A DNA stretch of 64,000 bases from positions 8,625-72,624 of the forward strand of contig JAEZGY010000019.1 of the NCBI GenBank assembly GCA_023416695.1. Reading direction: 5' to 3'. This document shows positions 54,264 to 63,965 of this stretch, in pieces. A model generated the notes under the pieces. The model was not told the DNA's origin, made no database searches, and worked only from the letters and a program-made list of their open reading frames with translations. Positions within the stretch are counted from its first letter, which is position 1, and the number at the start of each line of letters is the position of its first letter. Made by a program: the position numbers and the translations under genes. This stretch comes from Bacillota bacterium. GTDB lineage: Bacteria > Bacillota > Clostridia > Lachnospirales > Lachnospiraceae.

Positions 54264-55154
54264 CTAAGTATTACTTCCAACCTCTTTTCTAAACTGGCTT
54301 GGTGTCATATTATATTTTCGCTTAAATAAACGATTGAAATTAGCTAGATTGTCAAATCCACTTTGAGAAGCAATGGTTAGAATGGAATCTGAGGATAGAC
54401 GGAGGCTCCTAGCTGCGATAGTGAGGCGATAGTCATTTAGGTAGGTAATAAAGCTTATGCCCATGGCATTTCGGAAAAATTTCATAAAATGGGATGGACT
54501 GTAATGGAGTAGCTCTGCCACCTCTTCAATGGTTATGGTTTCGGCATAATGGTCCTCCATATACTTAATAAGTATTTTCATCTTCTCAATAGATTTTGGT
54601 GCAGGTAGGGTAGTAGAATCCTTTTTCTGATGAGAAAATAATATAAAGAATATCTGTAAGAATAGTCCCTTGATAGCAAGTTGATAGCCCAATGGGCGGG
54701 CATCTGAAAAATAGTCGATTTGCTGTAAGAGTGTGGCAATCTCCTTATAATAGGATAGTGAGGGAGTCAGAAGTAGAGTGTCGAAGGCAATCTTATTTTG
54801 AAACAAAGGCCTGATAAACTGAGTAGAACAGATATCCTCATGATAGGAGAGTAAAAAATCAGCAGTAAAAAGGATATTTTCGTATTCCATAATCGTCCCT
54901 GTAATGCCTTGTATAGAATGAAGTTGACCAGGGGGAATTAATAGAATACTACCAGTAGTGACTGGATAAGAGTCATAATTGACCAAAACAGTGCCCATGC
55001 CTTTTTTTACAACTACTAATTCCATTTCAGAATGCCAATGCATAGGTACCTCAGGAAAGTCTAAGGGAATCGAGCAAACGTAAGTATTATAGGAGAATTC
55101 TGCACTTGTATGTACTTTTTCTTCGTGGTAATTCTGATATTCTTTAAGATTCAT
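54264..55154 (-). CDS. AraC-family regulator with cupin domain
   Basis: 296 residues. The cupin sensor (about 25-150) has PMHWHSEMELVVVKKGMGTVLVNYDSYPVTTGSILLIPPGQLHSI. The C-terminal ~100 residues hold two AraC helix-turn-helix motifs (EEVAELLHYSPSHFMKFFRNAMGISFITYLNDYRL; SQSGFDNLANFNRLFKRKYNMTPSQFRKEV). Cupin-AraC proteins usually sense sugars. It is divergent from the glucan phosphorylase, so control of starch/maltodextrin use is likely. Confidence 0.9.
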   Translation of the reverse strand: MNLKEYQNYHEEKVHTSAEFSYNTYVCSIPLDFPEVPMHWHSEMELVVVKKGMGTVLVNYDSYPVTTGSILLIPPGQLHSIQGITGTIMEYENILFTADFLLSYHEDICSTQFIRPLFQNKIAFDTLLLTPSLSYYKEIATLLQQIDYFSDARPLGYQLAIKGLFLQIFFILFSHQKKDSTTLPAPKSIEKMKILIKYMEDHYAETITIEEVAELLHYSPSHFMKFFRNAMGISFITYLNDYRLTIAARSLRLSSDSILTIASQSGFDNLANFNRLFKRKYNMTPSQFRKEVGSNT

Positions 55155-55178
55155 ATTACACCTCCAAATGATAGTATT

Positions 55179-55198
55179 ATACTAGTATTGGCTAGTAT
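55179..55198. promoter_or_regulatory. inverted repeat between AraC gene and glgP
   Basis: ATACTAG-tattgg-CTAGTAT, a 7-bp perfect inverted repeat in the 112-bp divergent region. A TATAAT follows at 55227-55232. Probable operator; the binder is unknown. Confidence 0.5.
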
Positions 55199-55266
55199 AA
55201 GACAAGATGTTTTAGCAATCTAATCCTATAATACAGGTTAGATGTTAAAAACATGGAGGTAAGGAT

Positions 55267-57540
55267 ATGAACGTACAAGAGATGCTATCACAGGAACTTG
55301 GGAAAAGCATTGCCGAGGCAACAAATGCAGAAATCTACGATGCACTACTTAGGATGACGGGCAAACTAGCAAGTGAAAAAGAGAGTAATGATGACAAAAA
55401 GAAAGTGTACTACATTTCAGCGGAGTTTTTGATTGGCAAGTTATTATCCAATAATTTAATCAATCTTGGATTATATAATGAAGTAAGAAAGGCTTTGGAA
55501 GAACAGGGAAAGGTTTTATCTGAGATTGAGGAGCTTGAACCAGAGCCATCTCTTGGTAATGGTGGACTGGGAAGATTAGCAGCTTGTTTCCTTGATTCTA
55601 TGGCAACCCTTGGACTTCCAGGGGATGGAATTGGACTGAATTATCACCTTGGTTTATTTAGACAGGTATTTAAGGATCATGAGCAAAGAGAAGTACCAGA
55701 CTCTTGGATAGAATCAAAAGGATGGCTCATAAAGAGGGAAAACTCATATACAGTGAAAATGGGTGGATATGAGTTCCACTCCATAATGTACGATATTGCC
55801 GTTACTGGTTATGAAAATAGGACAAACTATTTGCATCTTTTTGATTTGGATTCAGTGGATGAAAGTATTGTCCAGGACGGAATTAGTTTTGATAAGGATG
55901 AGATTAAAAAGAATTTGACCTTATTCTTATATCCAGATGATAGTGATGAAAAGGGGCGTTTACTCCGTATTTACCAACAGTATTTTATGGTAAGCAACGC
56001 AGCCCAGTTAATTTTGGAAGAAGCAGTAGAAAAAGGATGTAAACTATATGATCTTAATGACTATGCAGTGATTCAAATAAATGATACTCATCCTACCATG
56101 GTGATTCCAGAATTAATTCGTCTTCTTGTAGAACGAGGGCTTTCTATGGATGCTGCCATTGGGGTCGTTTCAAAGACATGTGCTTACACCAATCACACAA
56201 TTTTAGCAGAAGCATTAGAAAAGTGGCCGATTAAGTACCTACAAAAAGTGGTTCCTCAGCTGGTGCCAATCATAGAAATTCTTGATGATAAGGTACGTCG
56301 TAAGTTTGAGGATGAAAGTGTAGCGATTATTGACCGTAAAGACAGGGTTCATATGGCACACCTGGATATTCATTATGGTTTCTCAGTAAATGGGGTTGCT
56401 TCCTTGCATACAGAGATTTTAAAAAATACCGAACTGAATAACTTCTATCAAATCTATCCAGATAAATTTAATAATAAAACCAATGGGATCACATTCCGTC
56501 GTTGGCTACTACACAGTAATCCTCAGCTAACCTCCTTTATAGAGGAACGAATTGGTGGGGGATTTAAGAAGGATGCTTCTGCCCTTGAAAAATTGGGTGC
56601 ATATTGTGAAGAGGATGCATCTTTAAATGCACTACATTTGATTAAAAAAGAGAAAAAGGAAGAACTATGCAAGTATCTTTTAGAAACACAGCAAATACAT
56701 CTGGATTCAGCCTCTATATTCGACATCCAGATAAAAAGACTTCATGAGTATAAAAGGCAGCAGATGAATGCTCTGTATGTCATTCATAAATACCTAGAGA
56801 TTAAAAAGGGCAACACTCCAACAACACCTATCACCATTGTATTTGGCGCTAAGGCAGCACCAGCATATACCATTGCAAAGGATATCATTCATCTAATTCT
56901 GTGTCTTCAGGAACTAGTGAATCATGATCCACAGGTGAGCCCATATCTGAAGGTTGTCATGGTGGAGAACTATAATGTTACATTAGCGGAGAAGTTGATT
57001 CCAGCTTGTGATATATCAGAGCAGATATCACTTGCCTCCAAAGAGGCTAGTGGAACGGGTAATATGAAGTTTATGCTAAACGGAGCCATTACACTTGGAA
57101 CAGAAGATGGAGCCAATGTTGAGATTCATGAATTAGTAGGTGATGACAATATCTATATCTTCGGCAAAAGAAGTGATGAAGTCATTGCCCATTATAAGAA
57201 GGGGGATTACCTTGCACGTGACCTATATCGTAAGGATGCAGTAATAAGAGAAGCAGTTGATTTCATAACAGATGAAAAGTTACTAGCCATTGGGAATAAA
57301 GAAAAGCTGACAAGACTTCAAAATGAAATATTAAACAAAGACTGGTTTATGGCCTTACTTGATTTCAACGAGTATATTCAGACAAAAGAGAAGATATATA
57401 AGGACTATGAGGATACAAGAGAGTGGAGTAAGAAAATGATGGTCAACATTAGCCAAGCTGGTTATTTCTCATCTGATAGAACTATAGAGGAGTACAATAA
57501 AGATATTTGGAATGTAAAAAGTGCACAAAATAGTAGATAG
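55267..57540 (+). CDS. glgP: alpha-glucan (maltodextrin/glycogen) phosphorylase
   Basis: 757 residues, full length for the GT35 family. N-terminal PSLGNGGLGRLAACFLDS; pyridoxal-phosphate lysine in EASGTGNMKFMLNGA near 580; nucleotide/phosphate site GTEDGANVEI. It cleaves alpha-1,4-glucans with phosphate to glucose-1-P. GGAGGTAAGG lies before the ATG. Upstream of the maltodextrin importer, it forms the intracellular half of phosphorolytic starch use. Confidence 0.95.
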   Translation: MNVQEMLSQELGKSIAEATNAEIYDALLRMTGKLASEKESNDDKKKVYYISAEFLIGKLLSNNLINLGLYNEVRKALEEQGKVLSEIEELEPEPSLGNGGLGRLAACFLDSMATLGLPGDGIGLNYHLGLFRQVFKDHEQREVPDSWIESKGWLIKRENSYTVKMGGYEFHSIMYDIAVTGYENRTNYLHLFDLDSVDESIVQDGISFDKDEIKKNLTLFLYPDDSDEKGRLLRIYQQYFMVSNAAQLILEEAVEKGCKLYDLNDYAVIQINDTHPTMVIPELIRLLVERGLSMDAAIGVVSKTCAYTNHTILAEALEKWPIKYLQKVVPQLVPIIEILDDKVRRKFEDESVAIIDRKDRVHMAHLDIHYGFSVNGVASLHTEILKNTELNNFYQIYPDKFNNKTNGITFRRWLLHSNPQLTSFIEERIGGGFKKDASALEKLGAYCEEDASLNALHLIKKEKKEELCKYLLETQQIHLDSASIFDIQIKRLHEYKRQQMNALYVIHKYLEIKKGNTPTTPITIVFGAKAAPAYTIAKDIIHLILCLQELVNHDPQVSPYLKVVMVENYNVTLAEKLIPACDISEQISLASKEASGTGNMKFMLNGAITLGTEDGANVEIHELVGDDNIYIFGKRSDEVIAHYKKGDYLARDLYRKDAVIREAVDFITDEKLLAIGNKEKLTRLQNEILNKDWFMALLDFNEYIQTKEKIYKDYEDTREWSKKMMVNISQAGYFSSDRTIEEYNKDIWNVKSAQNSR

Positions 57541-57575
57541 ATTATCGTAATAAATCACGAATATACATAAAGTCG

Positions 57576-57604
57576 TTGCAATTTTATTAGGTAGGGTATA
57601 TAGT
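57576..57604 (+). promoter_or_regulatory. promoter of the maltodextrin operon
   Basis: TTGCAA (57576-57581), 17-bp spacer, TATAGT (57599-57604). Predicted start lies just before the tandem repeat at 57622. Confidence 0.65.
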
Positions 57605-57621
57605 AAAACTAACAGTTGGAA

Positions 57622-57657
57622 ACGTTACCGACAACGATACCGACAACGGTACCAAAA
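57622..57657. promoter_or_regulatory. three 12-bp tandem repeats, candidate LacI operator
   Basis: ACGTTACCGACA, ACGATACCGACA and ACGGTACCAAAA follow one another (57622-57657) and ACGACA continues. Overlapping CGTT-N6-AACG half-sites resemble LacI/GalR-family palindromes. Position just downstream of the promoter suits a roadblock repressor, probably the product of 62401-63429. Confidence 0.6.
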
Positions 57658-57721
57658 ACGACAAAATATATTGTGTTGATAACGAGAGACTGAAACAATT
57701 ATATTTAATAGGAGGAGAATC

Positions 57722-59077
57722 ATGTACAAGAAGAAAATTGCATCAATGATCTTATCATTGGTAATGGTTGCAGGTATGCTTACTGGCTGTGGTAATTCAA
57801 ACTCAGATCCAAGTGCAAGTGCCGGTGCAACACAGGAAAAAGGTAGTGTATATTTCCTTAACTTTAAACCAGAGCAAGCAGACCAATGGGTAGAACTTGC
57901 TAAGATGTATACAGAAAAAACTGGGGTTGAGGTTAAAGTTAAAACTGCAGCTTCCGGTCAATATGAACAAACACTTAAATCTGAAATTGCAAAAAAAGAG
58001 GCACCAACTTTATTCCAGATTAATGGACCTATTGGATATCAGAACTGGAAAGAGTACTGTGCAGATTTATCTGGAACAAAACTTTACTCTTGGTTAAAAG
58101 ATGCTAATATGGCAGTTAAGAGTGGAGATGGTGTATACGGTATCCCATATGTAGTAGAAGGATATGGTATCATTTATAACCAAGAAATCATGGATAAGTA
58201 TTTTGCACTTGATGGTGCTAAAGCAACTTCTATGGATCAAATCAATAATTTTGCTAAGCTTAAAGAAGTTGTTGAAGATATGACTGCAAAGAAAGACAAA
58301 CTTGGTATTGAGGGTGTATTTTCCTCTACTTCCTTCACACCTGGTGAAGACTGGAGATGGCAGACACATTTAATGAATCTTCCAATTTACTATGAGTACA
58401 AAGATAAAGGTGTTGCCGACGAACAGGAAATTACTTTTGCTTATGCAAACAACTATAAAAACATCTTTGATTTATACATAAACAATTCCGTAACAGAACC
58501 TGCAATGTTGGGCTCAAAATCAGTTGAAAATTCTATGGCAGAGTTTGCTTTAGGTAAATCTGCTATGGTTCAGAATGGTAACTGGGGTTGGGGACAGATT
58601 AATGGCACAGAGGGAAATGTTGTTTCTGCTGATAAAGTAAAATTCTTACCAATTTACACAGGTGTAAGTGGTGAAGAAAAACAAGGTCTTTGTACAGGTA
58701 CAGAAAACTTCTTCTCTGTTAACAATAAAGCATCTGAGGCTGATCAAAAGGCAACAATTGATTTTATTGAATGGGTATTTAGCTCTGCTGAAGGAAAAGA
58801 TTTCGTAACTAATAAACTTGGATTTATTGCTCCATTTACTACTTTTGAAAGCAAAGACAACCCAACTGATCCACTTGCTAAAGAAGTAATTCGTTATATG
58901 GACAATAAAGATTTATATTCTGTATCATGGAACTTTACAAGCTTCCCAAGCCAGACATTTAAAGATGATCTTGGTGCAAGATTGTTACAGTACTGCACAG
59001 GCGATATGAAATGGGATCAGCTTGTATCTGATACAATTAAAGGATGGGCAACAGAGAAAGCTGCCATTGCTGAGTAA
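57722..59077 (+). CDS. malE: maltodextrin ABC substrate-binding lipoprotein
   Basis: 451 residues, family 1 solute-binding protein. Signal peptide ends in lipobox LTGC, then a Ser/Ala-rich linker. Binding-fold segments include YFLNFKPEQADQWVELAKMYTEKTGV, GPIGYQNW and NGNWGWGQINGTEG. The adjacent permeases, MalQ and phosphorylase argue for maltodextrin. Codons use many lysines typical of the organism. Confidence 0.9.
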   Translation: MYKKKIASMILSLVMVAGMLTGCGNSNSDPSASAGATQEKGSVYFLNFKPEQADQWVELAKMYTEKTGVEVKVKTAASGQYEQTLKSEIAKKEAPTLFQINGPIGYQNWKEYCADLSGTKLYSWLKDANMAVKSGDGVYGIPYVVEGYGIIYNQEIMDKYFALDGAKATSMDQINNFAKLKEVVEDMTAKKDKLGIEGVFSSTSFTPGEDWRWQTHLMNLPIYYEYKDKGVADEQEITFAYANNYKNIFDLYINNSVTEPAMLGSKSVENSMAEFALGKSAMVQNGNWGWGQINGTEGNVVSADKVKFLPIYTGVSGEEKQGLCTGTENFFSVNNKASEADQKATIDFIEWVFSSAEGKDFVTNKLGFIAPFTTFESKDNPTDPLAKEVIRYMDNKDLYSVSWNFTSFPSQTFKDDLGARLLQYCTGDMKWDQLVSDTIKGWATEKAAIAE

Positions 59078-59113
59078 TCAAATGACGTTTCATATTATAT
59101 ATTGTTAAGTATT

Positions 59114-59155
59114 AAAAAGGGGGAGGAGAAGAGATAGTAATCTCCCCTTCTTTTT
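59114..59155 (+). terminator. partial terminator between malE and malF
   Basis: Stem AAAAAG plus GGGGAG pairs CTCCCC plus CTTTTT around a 16-nt loop. Such structures let the binding protein be made in excess of the permeases. Confidence 0.75.
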
Positions 59156-59173
59156 AGATTAAGGAGGATTAAC

Positions 59174-60016
59174 ATGCAAAAGGCATACAAAAAATATTTC
59201 TGGCTGTTTGTATTGCCCACACTGATTGCGTTTACACTATTCTTTATCATCCCATTTATTACGGGTATTATATTATCATTCTGTAAATTTAAAACAGTAA
59301 CGGATGCGAGTTTTGTGGGATTTGGAAACTATATCAAAGCATTCTCAAATAAAGATTTTGTGAATGCACTTTGGTTTACAACAAAGTTCACAGTAGTATC
59401 TGTAATCACTGTCAATGTATTTGCTTTTATACTGGCCTATCTATTGACTAGAGGAATTAAGGGGACCAATTTATTCCGTACAGTATTTTTTATGCCAAAT
59501 CTAATTGGTGGTATTGTACTAGGATACATCTGGCAGCTTTTAATTAATGGTGTATTAGCATTTGCTGGTGTGACCATAACTACATCTGCACAATATGGAT
59601 TTTGGGGCATGGTAATCCTGACAAACTGGCAGTTGATCGGTTATATGATGATTATCTACATAGCAGGTATTCAGAATGTTCCTTCAGACATTATTGAAGC
59701 AGCTAAAATTGATGGAGCATCCAAAATGCAGACATTATTCAAAGTGACGATTCCAAACGTAATGCCTTCTTTTACAATTGCTCTGTTCTTAACTTTGACC
59801 AATTCATTCAAGTTGTTTGATCAGAACTTGGCATTGACTGCTGGTGCACCGGCTAAGCAAACATCCATGTTGGCACTGGATATCTTTAATACATTCTATA
59901 ACCGCAATGGTTGGGAAGGTGTCGGACAGGCGAAAGCAGTTATTTTCTTTATTATCGTTGGTGTCATTGCTTTATTACAATTACGATTTACAAGACAGAA
60001 GGAGGTTGAAAACTAA
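59174..60016 (+). CDS. malF: maltodextrin ABC permease MalF-like
   Basis: 280 residues, six transmembrane helices. EAA loop EAAKIDGASKMQTLFKVTIPNVMP. AGGAGG precedes the ATG. Its stop overlaps the next start (TAATG). Confidence 0.92.
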   Translation: MQKAYKKYFWLFVLPTLIAFTLFFIIPFITGIILSFCKFKTVTDASFVGFGNYIKAFSNKDFVNALWFTTKFTVVSVITVNVFAFILAYLLTRGIKGTNLFRTVFFMPNLIGGIVLGYIWQLLINGVLAFAGVTITTSAQYGFWGMVILTNWQLIGYMMIIYIAGIQNVPSDIIEAAKIDGASKMQTLFKVTIPNVMPSFTIALFLTLTNSFKLFDQNLALTAGAPAKQTSMLALDIFNTFYNRNGWEGVGQAKAVIFFIIVGVIALLQLRFTRQKEVEN

Positions 60017-60888
60017 TGGCGCGTAAAAGGAAAGTAGATATTGAAAGTACGACTATCGGTGTATCCAAACGTTCCGGTATTGTTACAACTATTATCCTAA
60101 CACTTCTTTCTGTTGTGTTTCTTTATCCTATTGTTCTTGTACTGATTAACTCTTTTAAAAGTAAACTTTTTATTAGTGACCAACCGTTTTCACTTCCTTC
60201 TAGTGAGACTTTTGTAGGTCTAAAAAACTATGTAGACGGAATAGCAAAGACGGGACTTCTTGGAGCAGCAGCTAGATCCGCCTTTATTACGGTGTTCTCT
60301 GTCATAGCAATTGTAATTCTTACTTCCATGTGTGCATGGTGGATTACTCGTACCAAGAGTAAATTTTCCTCATTTTTATATTACCTATTTGTATTTGCTA
60401 TGATTGTACCGTTTCAGATGGTTATGTTTACCTTGTCAAAGGTGACAGATATGCTGAATATGGGTAATATGTATGGCATCATTTTCGTATACGTTGGATT
60501 TGGAGCTGGATTAGCGGTATTTATGTTCGCAGGTTTTGTAAAATCAATACCAATTTCCTTAGAAGAAGCAGCTATGATTGATGGCTGTAGTCCAGTTCAG
60601 ATCTATTTTAAGGTTGTATTTCCAATCCTACGTCCAACTGTGATATCAGTTGCGATTCTACAGACAATGTGGATTTGGAATGACTACCTTTTACCAACCT
60701 TGGTATTAGATAGTGAGAAACCAACGATTCCAATGGCAGTACAATATTTAAGAGGTGGCTATGGATCTATCGATATGGGTGCAATGATGGCTATGCTTGT
60801 GTTAGCAATTGTTCCAATTATCGTATTCTACTTATCTTGCCAGAAATATATTATAAAAGGTGTTACAGCAGGAGCCGTAAAAGGTTAA
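60016..60888 (+). CDS. malG: maltodextrin ABC permease MalG-like
   Basis: 290 residues, six transmembrane helices; EAA loop EEAAMIDGCSPVQIYFKVVFPILRP. Together with MalF it forms the channel. No ATPase gene follows, so a shared MsmK-type ATPase elsewhere is expected. Confidence 0.92.
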   Translation: MARKRKVDIESTTIGVSKRSGIVTTIILTLLSVVFLYPIVLVLINSFKSKLFISDQPFSLPSSETFVGLKNYVDGIAKTGLLGAAARSAFITVFSVIAIVILTSMCAWWITRTKSKFSSFLYYLFVFAMIVPFQMVMFTLSKVTDMLNMGNMYGIIFVYVGFGAGLAVFMFAGFVKSIPISLEEAAMIDGCSPVQIYFKVVFPILRPTVISVAILQTMWIWNDYLLPTLVLDSEKPTIPMAVQYLRGGYGSIDMGAMMAMLVLAIVPIIVFYLSCQKYIIKGVTAGAVKG

Positions 60889-60903
60889 GGAAGGAGAAGA
60901 CAT

Positions 60904-62376
60904 ATGAGAGAAAGCGGAGTGCTTCTTCCGATTTTTTCCCTACCATCAGATTATGGCATCGGGTGTTTTTCAAAAGAAGCCTATGAATTTGTTGATCAAC
61001 TTTATGAAGCAGGCCAAAAGAAGTGGCAGATACTTCCTTTAGGGCCTACCGGATATGGGGATTCACCATACCAATCCTTTTCCACATTTGCAGGAAATCC
61101 CTATTTCATAGATTTGCATCAGCTTAAGATGGATGGGCTTTTGACAGCGGAGGAATTAAAAAATCTGGATTTTGGCAAGGATGAGACATCTATTGACTAT
61201 GAAAAACTTTACAATGTGCGGTATAAAGTGCTAGCCAAAGCCTTTGAACGGTTTGTAGCAGATGAGGCGTATGAGAATTATATTCGTGATAATGCATTTT
61301 GGCTAGAAGATTATAGTCTATTCATGGCAGAAAAAGACGAACATAATGGTATGCCATGGACGTTATGGGAAGAACCACTGAAACACCGTGAAGAGTGGAT
61401 CTTGGTGCAAGAAAAAGCAAGGTTAGAAAAACAATGCGCATTTCATAAATTCCAACAATATCAGTTTTGGAAGCAGTGGAATTCTTTGCATGGGTATGCC
61501 AATAGAAAGGGAATTGAAATCATTGGTGACATTCCAATCTATGTAGCATTAGATAGCGCTGATACCTGGGCAAGTCCACAATTATTTCAGTTTAACGAGA
61601 ACTTGGAACCAGTAGCTGTGGCTGGATGCCCAGTAGATGGATTTTCCGCTACGGGTCAGCTGTGGGGAAATCCTTTGTACAATTGGACATATCACAAGGA
61701 AACTGGGTATGATTGGTGGATACGTCGTATAAACTATATGCTACATATGTACGATGTTCTTCGAGTGGATCATTTCCGTGGGTTTGATGAGTATTATGCC
61801 ATTCCGTACAAAGATAAAACAGCAGAATTTGGACATTGGGAAAAGGGCCCTGGCATGGATCTGTTTAACGCAATAAAGGAAGCAATTGGAGAACAGAAGA
61901 TTATTGCGGAAGATTTGGGTTATATGACAGATAGTGTTAGACAGTTAGTACTGGATACTGGTTTTCCAGGGATGAAGGTGTTACAGTTTGCATTTGATTC
62001 CCGTGAAGAGAGTGATTATCTCCCACATAATTACGATAAAAACTGTGTTGTATACACAGGAACTCATGATAATGACACGATTCAGGGTTGGTATGATTCC
62101 ATGAATGACCATGATAGAGAATTTTCTGTGCGATACATGAATAATAAGCGGACGCCAAGAACTGAGCTACATACTGACTTTGTTCGAATGGCTATGGCCA
62201 GCGTTGCAGACTTATGTATTATACCAATACAGGATTATCTTGGCCTTGGGAGAGAGGCTCGTATAAATACGCCGTCTACATTGGGTGATAACTGGAAATG
62301 GCGCTTGAAAAAAGGTGAAATTACTGATATTGTAATAGATGGAATTAGGGAATTATCAAAATTGTATGGTAGATAA
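60904..62376 (+). CDS. malQ: 4-alpha-glucanotransferase (amylomaltase)
   Basis: 490 residues, GH77. Catalytic nucleophile Asp in VLRVDHFRGFDEYYAIP, acid Glu in IIAEDLGYM and third Asp in GTHDNDTIQGW. N-terminal SGVLLPIFSLPSDYGIGCF is typical. Rearranges short maltodextrins into substrates for the phosphorylase. 15 bp after malG with AAGGAGAAG. Confidence 0.96.
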   Translation: MRESGVLLPIFSLPSDYGIGCFSKEAYEFVDQLYEAGQKKWQILPLGPTGYGDSPYQSFSTFAGNPYFIDLHQLKMDGLLTAEELKNLDFGKDETSIDYEKLYNVRYKVLAKAFERFVADEAYENYIRDNAFWLEDYSLFMAEKDEHNGMPWTLWEEPLKHREEWILVQEKARLEKQCAFHKFQQYQFWKQWNSLHGYANRKGIEIIGDIPIYVALDSADTWASPQLFQFNENLEPVAVAGCPVDGFSATGQLWGNPLYNWTYHKETGYDWWIRRINYMLHMYDVLRVDHFRGFDEYYAIPYKDKTAEFGHWEKGPGMDLFNAIKEAIGEQKIIAEDLGYMTDSVRQLVLDTGFPGMKVLQFAFDSREESDYLPHNYDKNCVVYTGTHDNDTIQGWYDSMNDHDREFSVRYMNNKRTPRTELHTDFVRMAMASVADLCIIPIQDYLGLGREARINTPSTLGDNWKWRLKKGEITDIVIDGIRELSKLYGR

Positions 62377-62400
62377 CATTAATGCGTTAGGGGAAAACAA

Positions 62401-63429
62401 ATGGAAACGATAAAAGATATTGCGAAAGCATGTGGGGTTGGAGTAAGTACTGTCTCCCGTGCCATTAATAATCATCCAGATATTAATCCAGAAACAAAAG
62501 AAATGATTATGAATGTGATTCATGAGCATAATTATATTCCCAACAACAGTGCACGGAACCTAAAAAGGTCCAATGCAAAAACTATCGCAGTATTAATAAA
62601 GGGTATTACCAACCCCTTCTTTTCTAGCATGATAGGTATCATTGAAAGAAAAACTTATGAGAAGAAGTATTCATTTATACTTCAGCATGTAGAAGAGCAT
62701 GAAGATGAGTTAGATGTAGCAATTGAACTGATTAAGGAAAAACGTCTTAAGGGAATCATCTTCTTGGGTGGTAATATTTCTCATTCTTCCGAGAAACTAA
62801 AGCAGCTCGACATTCCCTTTGTACTGAATACACTGGGAATACCAGAAGACTATAGGACTCAATCGGATAAATGGGCCTGTGTATCTGTAGATGACTATGT
62901 AGAAAGCTACAAGATGGTAGATTATCTTTGTAAGCAAGGCCATCAGCGTATAGCCATTATATCTGCAAGTTGTGATGATCAAAGCATTGGTTTGCTTCGA
63001 TACAAAGGATATCTTCAGGCAATGAAGGACAATGGAAGAACAATCGTAGAAGAACTTGTGATGCACATGAACGGACCTACGGATGCCTACAATATGGAAA
63101 CAGGGTATCGTCTCATGAAACAGCTTATGGGAAAAAAGGAAGCTTTTACCGCAGTATATGCCATAGCCGATAGTCTTGCACTAGGAGCATGTAGAGCCAT
63201 TCGAGAGGAAGGAAAAACGATTCCAGACGATTATAGTGTTGCTGGGTTTGACGGAATTGAGATGGGTGCTTATTACGTTCCAAGCTTGACGACCATCAGG
63301 CAGCCAGTGGAAGAAATGGCAAAAACAATGATTTTTCTACTTTTTGATATGATAAAGAAAGAGGGCGGCCATAAAAGAGTTGTTTTACCAGCTAGCCTTC
63401 TTGAAAGAGAATCGACAAAGACTTTATAA
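62401..63429 (+). CDS. LacI-family transcriptional regulator of maltodextrin genes
   Basis: 342 residues. N-terminal LacI helix-turn-helix TIKDIAKACGVGVSTVSRAINNHPDINPETKEMI with hinge ARNLKRSNAKTIAVL, then the sugar-binding fold (FSSMIGIIERKTYEKKYSFILQ). Located 24 bp after malQ and so probably co-transcribed. The tandem repeat at 57622-57657 is the natural candidate operator, giving autoregulation through the operon. Confidence 0.92.
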   Translation: METIKDIAKACGVGVSTVSRAINNHPDINPETKEMIMNVIHEHNYIPNNSARNLKRSNAKTIAVLIKGITNPFFSSMIGIIERKTYEKKYSFILQHVEEHEDELDVAIELIKEKRLKGIIFLGGNISHSSEKLKQLDIPFVLNTLGIPEDYRTQSDKWACVSVDDYVESYKMVDYLCKQGHQRIAIISASCDDQSIGLLRYKGYLQAMKDNGRTIVEELVMHMNGPTDAYNMETGYRLMKQLMGKKEAFTAVYAIADSLALGACRAIREEGKTIPDDYSVAGFDGIEMGAYYVPSLTTIRQPVEEMAKTMIFLLFDMIKKEGGHKRVVLPASLLERESTKTL

Positions 63430-63467
63430 TGATACATAAATAACAGATACCCTAAAGGAGGATTTTC

Positions 63468-63965
63468 ATGTCAGAGGTAAGATATGAACAATTAATTAGA
63501 CGACGTAACCGTTTCATAGATCAGCTTTATCGTGCACTAATCTATGCCAGCATACTTGTGCTAGTACTGTCATCGGTAGTTACTGGTTATTTAGGTCTAT
63601 TCCTTGCTGTTATACTGGGGTTTGCTGCGTACTATTTGATTTTCCCGCGTTTTTCTGTAGAGTATGAGTATACTTTGTTTGGTAAAGATTTGGACATTGA
63701 TATCATCTACAATAAAGAAAAAAGAAAATCAAAAATGCAGCTGGATTTGTCTCAAGCTGAGTTGATTGCTCCACTATCATCTCAACGTATAGTAGCTTAC
63801 AAAGAAGTAAAGCAGGTTAATTATTCAGCAAATAATCCAGACAAAGAGCCTTATGGAATTATCATTTCACAAAACCAATCAAGGTTTTGTGTACTAGTCG
63901 AAATGAGCGATTCTTTCTATGATCATCTTAAGATGACTGTTCCCCGTGTATTATACAGGGATTAA
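63468..63965 (+). CDS. DUF6106-like membrane protein
   Basis: 165 residues. Two hydrophobic segments (about 23-42 and 44-62, ASILVLVLSSVVTGYLGLFLAVILGFAAYYLIF) followed by a beta-rich domain (YEYTLFGKDLDIDIIYNKEKRKSKMQLDL, ELIAPLSSQRIV) resembling PH-like folds. Common in Lachnospiraceae; function unknown. AAGGAGGA precedes the ATG. It follows the LacI gene by 38 bp. Confidence 0.75.
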   Translation: MSEVRYEQLIRRRNRFIDQLYRALIYASILVLVLSSVVTGYLGLFLAVILGFAAYYLIFPRFSVEYEYTLFGKDLDIDIIYNKEKRKSKMQLDLSQAELIAPLSSQRIVAYKEVKQVNYSANNPDKEPYGIIISQNQSRFCVLVEMSDSFYDHLKMTVPRVLYRD

